NCBI GenBank assembly: GCA_030268105.1
Contig: BSDZ01000112.1
Coordinates: 1 to 64,000 of the forward strand
DNA: 64,000 nt
Source of the DNA: Volvox africanus
Taxonomy: Eukaryota > Chlorophyta > Chlorophyceae > Chlamydomonadales > Volvocaceae
Direction of reading: 5' to 3'
The notes under the pieces are model-generated. The model was not told the DNA's origin, did not search any database, and saw nothing but the letters and a program-made list of their open reading frames with translations. Both the position numbers and the translations under genes were made by a program. Of this stretch, positions 1 through 11,700 are shown piece after piece; within the stretch, counting starts at the first letter, position 1; each line of letters begins with the position of its first letter.

Positions 1-2455
1 CCATCCGCCCTCCCCTCCCCTCCCCCTTCCCATCCGCCCTCCCCTCCCTCCCCCTTCCCATCCGCCCTCCCCTCCCTCCCCCTTCCCATCCGCCCTCCCC
101 TCCCTCCCCCTTCCCATCCGCCCTCCCCTCCCCTCCCCCTTCCCATCCGCCCTCCCCTCCCCTCCCCCTTCCCATCCGCCCTCCCCTCCCTCCCCCTTCC
201 CATCCGCCCTCCCCTCCCCTCCCCCTTCCCATCCGCCCTCCCCTCCCCTCCCCCTTCCCATCCGCCCTCCCCTCCCCTCCCCCTTCCCATCCGCCCTCCC
301 CTCCCTCCCCCTTCCCATCCGCCCTCCCCTCCCTCCCCCTTCCCATCCGCCCTCCCCTCCCCTCCCCCTTCCCATCCGCCCTCCCCTCCCTCCCCCTTCC
401 CATCCGCCCTCCCCTCCCCTCCCCCTTCCCATCCGCCCTCCCCTCCCCTCCCCCTTCCCATCCGCCCTCCCCTCCCTCCCCCTTCCCATCCGCCCTCCCC
501 TCCCTCCCCCTTCCCATCCGCCCTCCCCTCCCCTCCCCCTTCCCATCCGCCCTCCCCTCCCTCCCCCTTCCCATCCGCCCTCCCCTCCCCTCCCCCTTCC
601 CATCCGCCCTCCCCTCCCTCCCCCTTCCCATCCGCCCTCCCCTCCCCTCCCCCTTCCCATCCGCCCTCCCCTCCCCTCCCCCTTCCCATCCGCCCTCCCC
701 TCCCTCCCCCTTCCCATCCGCCCTCCCCTCCCCTCCCCCTTCCCATCCGCCCTCCCCTCCCTCCCCCTTCCCATCCGCCCTCCCCTCCCCTCCCCCTTCC
801 CATCCGCCCTCCCCTCCCCTCCCCCTTCCCATCCGCCCTCCCCTCCCCTCCCCCTTCCCATCCGCCCTCCCCTCCCCTCCCCCTTCCCATCCGCCCTCCC
901 CTCCCCTCCCCCTTCCCATCCGCCCTCCCCTCCCCTCCCCCTTCCCATCCGCCCTCCCCTCCCCTCCCCCTTCCCATCCGCCCTCCCCTCCCTCCCCCTT
1001 CCCATCCGCCCTCCCCTCCCCTCCCCCTTCCCATCCGCCCTCCCCTCCCCTCCCCCTTCCCATCCGCCCTCCCCTCCCCTCCCCCTTCCCATCCGCCCTC
1101 CCCTCCCTCCCCCTTCCCATCCGCCCTCCCCTCCCCTCCCCCTTCCCATCCGCCCTCCCCTCCCTCCCCCTTCCCATCCGCCCTCCCCTCCCTCCCCCTT
1201 CCCATCCGCCCTCCCCTCCCCTCCCCCTTCCCATCCGCCCTCCCCTCCCTCCCCCTTCCCATCCGCCCTCCCCTCCCCTCCCCCTTCCCATCCGCCCTCC
1301 CCTCCCCTCCCCCTTCCCATCCGCCCTCCCCTCCCCTCCCCCTTCCCATCCGCCCTCCCCTCCCTCCCCCTTCCCATCCGCCCTCCCCTCCCTCCCCCTT
1401 CCCATCCGCCCTCCCCTCCCCTCCCCCTTCCCATCCGCCCTCCCCTCCCCTCCCCCTTCCCATCCGCCCTCCCCTCCCCTCCCCCTTCCCATCCGCCCTC
1501 CCCTCCCCTCCCCCTTCCCATCCGCCCTCCCCTCCCTCCCCCTTCCCATCCGCCCTCCCCTCCCTCCCCCTTCCCATCCGCCCTCCCCTCCCTCCCCCTT
1601 CCCATCCGCCCTCCCCTCCCTCCCCTTCCCATCCGCCCTCCCCTCCCCTCCCCCTTCCCATCCGCCCTCCCCTCCCCTCCCCCTTCCCATCCGCCCTCCC
1701 CTCCCCTCCCCCTTCCCATCCGCCCTCCCCTCCCCTCCCCCTTCCCATCCGCCCTCCCCTCCCCTCCCCCTTCCCATCCGCCCTCCCCTCCCCTCCCCCT
1801 TCCCATCCGCCCTCCCCTCCCTCCCCCTTCCCATCCGCCCTCCCCTCCCCTCCCCCTTCCCATCCGCCCTCCCCTCCCTCCCCCTTCCCATCCGCCCTCC
1901 CCTCCCCTCCCCCTTCCCATCCGCCCTCCCCTCCCCTCCCCCTTCCCATCCGCCCTCCCCTCCCTCCCCCTTCCCATCCGCCCTCCCCTCCCCTCCCCCT
2001 TCCCATCCGCCCTCCCCTCCCCTCCCCCTTCCCATCCGCCCTCCCCTCCCCTCCCCCTTCCCATCCGCCCTCCCCTCCCCTCCCCCTTCCCATCCGCCCT
2101 CCCCTCCCCTCCCCCTTCCCATCCGCCCTCCCCTCCCCTCCCCCTTCCCATCCGCCCTCCCCTCCCTCCCCCTTCCCATCCGCCCTCCCCTCCCCTCCCC
2201 CTTCCCATCCGCCCTCCCCTCCCCTCCCCCTTCCCATCCGCCCTCCCCTCCCCTCCCCCTTCCCATCCGCCCTCCCCTCCCTCCCCCTTCCCATCCGCCC
2301 TCCCCTCCCTCCCCCTTCCCATCCGCCCTCCCCTCTCTCCCCCTTCCCATCCGCCCTCCCCTCCCCTCCCCCTTCCCATCCGCCCTCCCCTCCCCTCCCC
2401 CTTCCCATCCGCCCTCCCCTCCCCTCCCCCTTCCCATCCGCCCTCCCCTCCCTCC
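1..2455. repeat. 28/29-bp C/T-rich minisatellite, about 85 copies
   Basis: Uninterrupted head-to-tail array of the unit CCATCCGCCCTCCCCTCCC(C)TCCCCCTTC. Two length variants, 28 and 29 bp, differ by one C and alternate irregularly. Rare further variants lie near 1621 and 2334. The array runs off the left edge and stops about 20 bp before the splice acceptor of the first visible acetyl-CoA carboxylase exon, so it is probably intronic. The + strand is almost pure pyrimidine apart from ATCCG. Confidence 0.97.
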
Positions 2456-2478
2456 TCGCTGCTCTCTCCCCGGGTCAG

Positions 2479-5400
2479 GTCCGGGACTGCCTTCAGGTTC
2501 AGTGGCTGGACTCTGCGCACCCGGAGCTGGGCTGGGACTACCTCTACCTCACCGAGAAGGACTTCGGCCGGCTGGTCAGGGAGACCCCTCCAGGGGCGCC
2601 CCCGGTGCTGCGGGCGGAGGTGGGCAGCTGGGGCAGGAGGAGGGGGAGGGGAGGGGTAAGGGTGTCCATGTTGTCTCTCTCCTCTCCTTCCCGAGACGTA
2701 TTTATGTTGGGGCTGGTCATGCAGTAGGGGTATTTTCTGCTGAGTACGATATAGGGCCCTCGATACCCGTCGCCCGCCGACGCCCTTCCGTTAGCCCAAG
2801 TTCTCATGGCCACCTGTCCCTCCCAATCCCTCTCTCCCTCCCAATCGTTCCCTCCCTCCCTTACTCCCTTCCCCCTTAAACACACACACGCATACACCCC
2901 ACAGCCCGTCCGTGCGGCCGACGGCACCCTGCACTTCGCCGTCCGTGACGTGGTGGGCGTGGAGGACGGCATCGGTGTGGAATGTTTGTCCGGCAGCGCC
3001 GCCATCGCCTCTGCCTTCTGCCGAGCCTGGCGAGAGGGGTACACGCTGACCCTGGTTTCGGGGCGGACCGTCGGCATTGGCGCCTACCTGGCTCGCCTGG
3101 GGCGGCGCTGCGTGCAGAGGACGGACCAACCCATTGTGCTCACCGGGTATGCGGCGCTCAATAAGCTCCTGGGACGGCAGGTGCGGCATGATGCGTGCCG
3201 TGTGCTGCGTGCCGTGTGCTGCGTGCCGTATGCTGCGTGCCGTGTGCTGCGTGCTGTGTGCTACGTGCGGCAAGCTGCGCGCGGTATGCTGTGTCCTGCG
3301 GGAGGGGTAGGGATGAGTAGGGGGCCTACACGGGAGGGGAGCGGAGTCGCTGTTCCCGAGCGATATCGGAGATGGGCGATAATATGAGGTGGATACGGGG
3401 TGAAAGGCGGTTACATACACATCAGGGCTGTCGCCGTAACGCCATAAAGGTCGTTGTCTGCGCGACCGGGGGGGGGGGGTTAGGGAGGAAAGGGGGACGG
3501 CACCTTGGGTTGGGAAACCATGTAAGAGGCTGGCGGGAAGTCTGCACGGACACAGGCCTCTGAAATGGAGGGTTGTCTGTCCGGGTGTCCGGGTGTCCGG
3601 GTGTCCGGATGTCCGGGTTTGCGAGGTGACGGGTTCTAATGGGGACGGGTTAACTTCCTGGGCCTCCAGCAACCCGCAGCCTCGCCGTTTGCCCTTCCTG
3701 CTTCGCTCCGTCCGCTGTCCCCGAGCAGCTCCATCTCCCTTACAATTTGAGGCCAGCCGGTATTCGACCATCACGAGTGGTCGTGGTACTTCTCAGCAAC
3801 AGCACCAGGACTCGTCCATTCCCCTTCCCCCCTTCCCCCTTTCTCCCTTTCCCCCCTTTCCCGCTCCCCTCTCCTCAGGTATACACCAGTCACATGCAGC
3901 TGGGTGGCCCACGGGTCATGGGCGTAAACGGAGTCTCACATCACGTCGTGGCGGATGATCTGGAGGGCGTACGTACTGTACTGCAGCTGCTGTCGTACGC
4001 TCCGACGCAGCTGGGCGCGCCTCCGCCCGAGTTGACTTCCTCCGACCCCACCAACCGGCTCATCGGGTACTGCCCCAAACCCGGAGAGAAGCTCGACCCC
4101 CGGGCGGCCATCGCGGGTGCGTGTGTGTGTGCGTGTGTGTTTTCCAGCTTCCGGCTTCCCCTATTCAGTTTCCGTGTCACTCCCCTCGTTCGCCCGGTAA
4201 CCCTCCCTTCCCTGCTGTGCTGTTTCTCTCTTTCCCCTCGTCGCCCTGTTCAGGACGCGAAGCGCCCCCCGCTCCCGCCGCCACTGACACCGGCTCGTCT
4301 ATCTGTCCCGATTCCTCTGCCTCTGCCTCCGCCTCCGCCTCCTCCTCCGCGAGCTCCCCTGCTGGCTGGCAGTCGGGTCTGTTCGACCGGGGCAGTTGGC
4401 TGGAGAGCCAGGCTGGCTGGGCCCGCACCGTCGTTACGGGTCGGGCTCGTCTGGGGGGCCTGGCTGTGGGCGTGATAGCGGTGGAGTCGCAGACGGTCGT
4501 GCGGCAGCAACCGGCGGATCCGGGGATGCCGGACTCGTGTGAGAGTGTTATTCCTCAAGCAGGCCAGGTAAGGGGGAGGGGGGAGGGGGAAGGGGGAAGG
4601 GGGGAGGGGCTTGAGGAGGGGCTAGAGGAGATTGAGACTGCGGGGGGAAGGCTGCGGACGTCCTGGAGTCAGGGAAGACAGGAGAAAACGGAGAGAAGGG
4701 GGAGGTGTGTGTGTGTAAATGTGTGTTATGTGTACGTTTGTGTATGTATATGCGTGTGTGTCGCATCGTGTCAATGCACCTGGGGCTACGGGCTCACTTC
4801 GTTTCGTTTCCCCCCTCCCCCTTCCATCTCGCCATATTCACACAATCCTCCGTCCCCCGAATTATCCCCCGGCCCCCCCCGCCCCGGTCAGGTTTGGTTC
4901 CCCGACAGCGCCGACAAGACCGCCGCCGCCATGGAGGAGTTTGACTCAGAGGGTCTGCCGCTCTTCATCCTGGCGAATTGGAGGGGGTTCAGCGGCGGCA
5001 TGCGGGACCTGTTCGACGGAGTGCTGCAGGTGCGGATGGGTTGGGGAGGGGGTTGTGTGTGTGTGCGTTTGTGTGTGTATGTGTTTGTGTGTGTGTGTGT
5101 GTGTTTGTGTGTGTAATTGTGTGTGTGTGTTTTTGCGCGCGCATGTATGTGTGTGTGTGTTGAGGGGTGGGGGGGTTAGGGTGACAGTACCACACTTGTG
5201 CCATGTGGCAACAGGTTTTGGACGGGAGATGCGGGGCGGATGAGGGAGGAAGTGGAGGAGTAAGTGTATGTGTGTATTTGTATGTGGAAGGGTTGGGGGA
5301 AGTGGCGGAGATGCCGGACTGTGCGGTTTGCTACAGGTACACGTTTTGGCGAACTGCAAAAAGTGGTCGTGCGGATTGGGGAGTCATGTCAAAAGATTCT

Positions 5401-8374
5401 GGATCTGGATCTGGATTTGGATCCGGGGCAGTGCTGCTAGTGTGAAAGGCGTAGGAGCGGCGGCGGCCTCCCCACTGGGGAGCCGCCTTCAGGGTGTCAG
5501 TTTGGGGGGGGGTTAGGGATGGGGCCCAAACACGTCGGTGTTGACTAGCAGGGAGAGTCTCTGTAACGGAAAGTCGGTTAATGCTGTTAACCCGTTTGAG
5601 GTACCAACTTGCAGGCACTACCCCTAATTGGCAACTAATACGTCGATCGCCCCTTAGGTTGTACGGTACTACGGGCGAGTCCCTCACACCCGCCCACCTA
5701 CCTCTTTGTGGCTCTGGCCCCGCCCCCCCCCTCCCCAGGCCGGCAGCCTCATCGTGGAGCGACTCCGCACGTACCGCCATCCCGTGTTCGTGTACATTCC
5801 TGCGGGGGCAGAACTGAGGTGCGGATGAGGGAGCAGGGAGAGGGTGTCCGGGGAGCGGGGAAAGCCCGGGAGGATTACCTTTTTCTTACCTTAATTCTCC
5901 TTATAATTACTTGATAACTAACTTGATTAGCTTAATAATTTTTAGCTTATTGAATTTTACCCTGTTTTTATTTAATTTAATTTCATCTATGATTTTATTG
6001 TTTTTCTTATTTTTCCTTGTTTTAATATATTTATTTTGTTTAGTTTATCGCTGGCCGCCCGCCATCCTGGGGTGCCGGCCTGTTCGGGGACACTCAGCTG
6101 GAGTGTTAGCTTGCTGTTGCTGCACCTGTCCCTGATTGTCAAAATGTTTCTCCTTGACGGATTCGCGTTGGTGGTTTCGCCTTCTGCTTCCACCAGCAGT
6201 CACAGTCAGCTTCTGATTCCAGGCTCCCGGGTGCGGTGTTGCTTTCCCTGAGCAGGGGCGGCGCATGGGTGGTGGTGGATAGCCAAATCAACGCGGCCTC
6301 GGTGGAGGTCTTCGCGGACCCCTCCGCGCGCGGCGGGGTGCTGGAGCCGGAGGGCGTGTGTGAGATCAAGTTCCGCACACCCGACCTGATCAAGATGATG
6401 CACCGGTAGGCGGGAACAACCGGCGATAGAGGGTTGGGGTGGCGTGGGGGTGGAGGTAGTCTCAGTGCTATTCGGGCTGTCGACTTGGACGCGCGGATCA
6501 GGGGCCTGTGGCCCTAGGTGCTGGGGTCAAAAGATCGATCGGTCCCGAGCGCCAGGAAAGAAAGTGGGACTTAGCCTACTTCCAAGTCCTGAACCTGTAA
6601 ATAGGCACACGAGGGCCGCTGCGCCCTGCCCGCCGCCGCCCCGTGATTCCTCTGCGCCCTGCCGCCACCGCCCCGTGATTCCTCTGCGCCCTGCCCGCCG
6701 CCGCCCCGTGATTCCTCTGCGCCCTGCCCGCCGTCGCCCCGTGATTCCTCTGCGCCCTGCCGCCACCGCACCGCGATTCCTCTGCGCCCTGCCCGCCGCC
6801 GCCCCGTGATTCCTCTGCGCCCTGCCGCCGCCGCCCCGTGATTCCTCTGCGCCCTGCCCGCCGCCGCCCCGTGATTCCTCTGCGCCCTGCCCGCCGTCGC
6901 CCCGTGATTCCTCTGCGCCCTGCCCGCCGCCGCCCCGTGATTCCTCTGCGCCCTGCCCGCAGCATCGACCCGGTCATCTCGGCTGCGCGCTCGCGAGGTG
7001 CGGGCGTCACTGACCCCACCATCCGGGCCAGGGAGAGGGAGCTGCTGCCCACATACACCCGCATCGCCCGAGCTTTCGCCGACATGCACGACACGCCCGT
7101 CCGCATGGCCGCCAAGGGCGTACTGTCCGCCATCGTGCCCTGGCCCTCGGCCCGCGCCTTCTTCTCCGCTCGTCTACGCCGCCGTCTGAAAGAGCGAGAC
7201 CTGCTGCACCATGTGCTCGTCACCGACCCCTCCCTCACGCAACACCGCGCACAGCAGCTGCTTCGAAGCTGGCACGAAGCCGCGGAGGCGGCCGCGGCTG
7301 CAATGGCCACCGCCGCTGGCGGACCGCTATCCCCGACTGCGCATCAGCTGGAGCAGCTGGAAGCTGGAGCTCGCTACCGCGGCCGCAGCGGCAGCGGTAG
7401 CAATGCTGCGGCTGCAGTGCTGGCAGAGGCGCCGCTAGGGCCTGTGGCGCTAGCGTCGGCAGCTGGCGCTGGCGCTGGCGCTGGCGCTGGCGCTGGCGCT
7501 GCGGCTTCTTCGGCGGTGGAGGGGGCCGCGTTGGAGGCGCTGGCGCAGGCGGAGGCGGCAAGGCTGGTGGAGTGCGGCGGCGGCGGCTCGGAGGACTGCG
7601 CAGCTCGAGATCGGGATTTCGTGGCCTGGGCGGAGAGCCGGGGGGGCAGGGACCTGGTGGCAGCGGAGCTAAGGTCCATGCGGCGGAGTGTAGCGGCGGA
7701 TATGGTGACGCAGGTGGGGTGTTGCCGGCTGCAGAGGCGGGTGGGAGTAGAGTCGGGGGCTGAGAGCCCGACCAAGTCGCAGGGGAGAGGTTTAGGAAGG
7801 GGGCCGTGCCTGGACCACGTGCGAACCCTTGGTGACGATCTGTTGCGCACCGTTTTGACGGGAACCCATGCGCGCCGATCCCACGCCTTGCCCCACGACC
7901 CCACGACACGGCACACACGCACACTGACACACACAATAGTACCCACCTGAAGAGTGGCTGGGGAGATGAGCATATGGTTGTGGAACCTCTACCCCAAGCT
8001 ACGCTTCCCTCACTGTCCTCGCTGTCCTCGCTGTCCTCACTTACACCCTCCTGCCAGTTTCCCCGTCACCCACTCTTTACTCCCCTCCGTTGGGTCCCTT
8101 TCCCCACATGCGCCAGGTTCTGGGCACTGACGACGGCAAGGACGGACTGCTGCATGCGCTGCAGGCGGCCTGCCAGAGGGACGGCACCCTGGCTATGCAG
8201 TTGAGGTTGCTGCTGCAGTCCCTAGCAGTAGGCACAGGGGCCCCGGGCGGGGTCGGCACCTTGCAGGCGCTGGGGGGTATCTCAGGGCCGCAGCCGGGGA
8301 CCCTGGGCTACCATGGCGGGGCCCATGGCCCGGTGGCAGGGCAGGGGCGGGGAGTGCATCCTTTGTTACTGTGA
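2479..8374 (+). CDS. ACC1: Homomeric acetyl-CoA carboxylase, carboxyltransferase C-terminal part (5'-partial)
   Basis: C-terminal 781 residues of a eukaryotic multidomain acetyl-CoA carboxylase, which makes malonyl-CoA for fatty acid synthesis; the biotin carboxylase and carrier parts lie left of the window. Exons, all phase-consistent: 2479-2619, 2905-3180, 3879-4116, 4254-4567, 4892-5029, 5739-5818, 6256-6405, 6963-7713, 8117-8374 (stop TGA). Diagnostic carboxyltransferase strings are [92 protein letters not shown] and [15 protein letters not shown], in the family order. The last two exons encode the less conserved C-terminal helices and carry an Ala/Gly-rich insertion (7270-7560, including an Ala-Gly hexanucleotide run) and a Gly-rich tail. 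A single long protein argues for the homomeric rather than the heteromeric plastid enzyme; its compartment cannot be judged without the N-terminus. Confidence 0.95.
3181..3305 (+). repeat. Degenerate GTGCTGCGTGCC-type tandem repeat at an intron start
   Basis: Tandem copies of a roughly 11-12-bp GTGCTGCGTGCC-like unit fill the first 120 bp of the second visible acetyl-CoA carboxylase intron, directly after the donor GTGCGGC. Confidence 0.8.
3576..3618. repeat. 9-bp GTGTCCGGG tandem repeat
   Basis: About five copies of GTGTCCGGG in the same acetyl-CoA carboxylase intron. Confidence 0.8.
5055..5160 (+). repeat. (GT)n-rich microsatellite in an intron
   Basis: Imperfect GT/TGTGTT tract shortly after the donor following exon 4892-5029 of the acetyl-CoA carboxylase gene. 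Confidence 0.9.
5397..5426. repeat. (GGATCT)n hexamer run
   Basis: Four to five copies of GGATCT/GGATTT in an acetyl-CoA carboxylase intron. The same hexamer recurs at 60428-60470 and, inside coding sequence, at 63337-63367. Confidence 0.75.
5875..6050. other. AT-rich block inside a GC-rich intron
   Basis: About 175 bp of T/A-dominated sequence with sharp borders, inside the intron between exons 5739-5818 and 6256-6405. It has no recognisable ORF or terminal repeats. The contrast with its surroundings suggests an insertion (organellar DNA or a small element), but nothing in it identifies the source. Confidence 0.6.
6630..6962 (+). repeat. ~30/33-bp minisatellite ending in the splice acceptor
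   Basis: About ten copies of a unit containing CCCCGTGATTCCTCTGCGCC followed by CTGCCCGCCGCC or a variant (GCCACC, GCCGTC). The final copy reads CTGCCCGCAG and is the 3' splice site used before exon 6963-7713. The repeat unit therefore includes the pyrimidine tract and acceptor region. Confidence 0.93.
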
Positions 8375-8394
8375 ATTTTCAGCGTGGAGCTGCT

Positions 8395-8399
8395 TGTAA
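8395..8399 (+). terminator. Candidate TGTAA polyadenylation motif of the acetyl-CoA carboxylase gene
   Basis: TGTAA, the volvocine poly(A) motif, lies 21 bp after the stop codon; another copy is at 8462-8466. The second leaves a more normal 3'UTR. Neither is proven. Confidence 0.4.
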
Positions 8400-8671
8400 T
8401 CAAATATTTGGAACATTTAATCAAAATAGATACTGCCTTCTTAAGGTTGGAAGAGTTAACGTGTAAGAGAGGCTGGAAGGAACTGTGGCTCCGTTTGGCA
8501 ATTAGTTGGTGATGATGGAGCGGAGTGCCCGTTATTCGGGGGGAGAAGTGCTGCGCCTTGCGTTCCGTTTGCGCCTTTTTGTGGCTTCGCGTGTATTTTG
8601 TGTTCTTCTGGGTGCAGGGCATGGGCTGTTTCCTTGCACACTCCGGACGGCACCGCTGATGCTTGACGGAG

Positions 8672-8774
8672 GTGGAGGTGGAGGTGGAGGTGGAGGTGGA
8701 GGTGGAGGTGGAGGTGGAGGTGGAGGTGGAGGTGGAGGTGGAGGTGGAGGTGGAGGTGGAGGTGGAGGTGGAGG
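8672..8774 (+). repeat. (GGAGGT)n hexanucleotide microsatellite
   Basis: About 17 near-perfect GGAGGT units just downstream of the acetyl-CoA carboxylase gene. Open in several frames only because of its period of six; not coding. Confidence 0.95.
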
Positions 8775-11700
8775 AAGAGGAAGTTGCTAAGATGGCAGAA
8801 CAACTTTTACCTGTACTCTGTTGTCGGCACCGCAGCCGCCCACCTGGTTGATTACCTGATTAATTATCGAAGGGGCGTACCAGGGGTCGGTGGTCCCTCC
8901 GCTAGTGGGAAAAAATGGAAATGGACGTGGGACGGTGGAATGGGGCAGACGGAGGTGGTCGGATGAGGCGCCGTTCCCTGTTGTGGCCGCATCTTCCGTT
9001 GCTCCACGGAGGTTGCTCGTGCGCTGGGTTGCTCTATACGTTGCAATGGCTGGAATGTTCCGATTCTGAATGTATGCCTGGGTTTGCAAACCTCGTGTGC
9101 CTAGTTGCTACAAAGGGATTTGCCTAAGTATAGCGTGGTGACGGAGAATGCCTACGCGTGATTGAAAGCGATACGACAGCCGTACAGATGCGGATTGAAT
9201 TGCAGCCCGACACGAATAGAGTATAAAAATGAGCAGCGCTTTGAAGTTGCGAAGTGGTCAGCAGGAAGCTGGAAACTCGTCCGTCTTCTGGAGATCGCAG
9301 GTTACAAAGATGAAATTAACGGTAAAATGGACAACCCGGTGTTTTACTTGTCTTTAACTAGCTCATGATGGGAAACGGCACTTCCGTCACGGATGTGTGT
9401 GTAACATCTACCTGGTCATATACACATCTAGACCCAATGCCAATCGTATTGCACATCATGAATTTTGACAAGGATACGGGTGTTTCTCAGACCAGTCATA
9501 TGAAAAAGGTTTCGTACTCTTGTAAATAAGAAGCTGTAATTCACAAGACGTTTGCCAAAAGGGAAAGAACAGGGCACGACAATCCAGAGATTCAAAACGA
9601 CATGTTCCTGCAGGAGCGCTGTAGGTTACACCTCCAGACAGAGTGTCTTGAACTTTCCCTAAGTACCGGGACAGGAGAGCCGTTGGGATATCAGTATATC
9701 TGTGACATTACATGGAAGAGACATACCGAGTTAATGGAGACTGTCCTAGTAACGGCGTTGTAGTTCCTTAGCTCCGGAACCCAGATGTTCTGGTCGTTAG
9801 ATTAACAGAGTGTATCAAAACCAGCATCGGAGTAATTACATGCAAAATATACCACGTGACTAATGCAGGCTCCTCAAATAAGGTTATAGTTGTGGCTTTC
9901 CATGTAAGGTACTACGTCAATTCAACGGCAACTAAACTGTATATGATCGGTTTTTTGCATCGGTGAAGCACCGCTCAACTGACATACTTGAGAGTTACCA
10001 TTTTGCTCATGTAGCTCATGTTTAGATACGTTTCGTGGAATGTATATTTCGGTCTACTTGCCGTTGAACTTGCAATCCAAGAGCCTTCGGGGCTTCGTTT
10101 TATCTTGTGATGTCGTTAAATCTTGCGTGCTGTAGGGAACGGACTTGATGATTGCTGGCCATACTGTACGCCATTGGCATATTCTACGCCATGTTATACG
10201 CTATTCCGCCAACATCAGGCTCTGTGTTGAGAATAAAACCAGTACGAATAGGCCCCCGTACTGAATGATTTATATTAAGGTAAACGTGAACATCGTAGGC
10301 CATAACCATATAATTCTTAATAATCTTAAACAATTAGTTAGCCATAATTGTGCATCGATGCGATTAAACTCTGGTTACAGATTCATCACAAAAGGCTACG
10401 CCGTAGCATTTTAATGGCTACAACAGCATAAACGCGTGGTTTTGGGATTTGCAAAATGCTGCTGCATACGTCTCGGCTTGTCGTGTTTTCCAGACGTTCG
10501 CTTCCTGACTACTTCGGTTCTTCATAACTTTCCTGATTGGTAACATGCAATATTGGTAACATGCAATAAGTGGACCTGACTGGCCGGCGCTGCCGTAGTA
10601 TTGCTTCCTAGTCGGATGCTAGGGCCTCAAGACCTGAAGTCGCGAGACTTCGACTTCGCATGTACCCTCATGTACCCTCATGTACAATGTACTTAAGGTT
10701 TGCAGCCACATCGCATAGGTCACGTCCAACCAGCAAGTAATGCTCACGTTATTGAGCTGGCTATAATACGTTTTTCGCATTTGGTGCTCGGGTGTGTCGA
10801 ATAGGGTCGAATCTCAAGTGCTTGGGCCCTCCAGCGCCCCTCCGCAGCTACGAATTGTTTCCTGCACACGCTCTCGACCTCGCCCAAAAACCTTCCCTGC
10901 AGATCTGAGTTGCTGGTTCTCAATGATAAGGATAACTTTATGGGAAGGCGCAGTCCCTGAATATTAGAACCTTGATTCCGCGTGCTCCATTCAGACCATC
11001 GGACTATTGATGTGAGAAGAACTGGGCCGTATTGAAGTACCCGGCTTGCCCATCTTGCCGACCTTTGCCAGGCCTTGCAAATTTCCCGTACGTCGCTACC
11101 AAGGCGCTCTGCAGAGATAAGAGTGATCGATAGTGACGTCCTTGACTTTCCTTGCCCTTTATTGCGGGACACTGCTAGAGTGTCTCCCTACAAAGGCGGC
11201 TTCAGAACCGCTGGTAAAAGATGCCAAAGCCTGTATTCGCGTGTTGTTCCGTCCCTTTCAGTCATATAAGGAAGTAAAACAAGGCCGTACAAGCCGTGTC
11301 AGCTGACATGGAAGCTCAATACTTCTCTATTTTCGTATGGAGGAACACTAGGGCAGGCGCGCAACGATCTGTTCCAAGCCTTGAAATGTAGCCGGACGAG
11401 AATAAATGGACGAAGCTATTCATAATAGTTATTCAATGCAAAATGGATTTCAATTCTAAAAATAATGTTATTTTACCAAGTCTTTTGGTGTATGTATCGC
11501 TTGATGATCCTCATAAGCGTTAATAATTGTCTTAGTAGCGGCAGTTACATTAACCGTGCGTGGTCAGCACTCATGCAATCATGCATTAGCCCGGGATTGT
11601 AAGGCGACATTAGTATGTTAAACTATAACTATTGTTATTTGGTCTTTCGGGAATGTCGGCGAGGGCGGCGGTACATATTCGCTTATGCAAGGATGTTCGA

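Noticed and set aside
1..2455. CRISPR-like array
   Set aside because: Units abut directly with no spacers, in a eukaryotic intron; a minisatellite.
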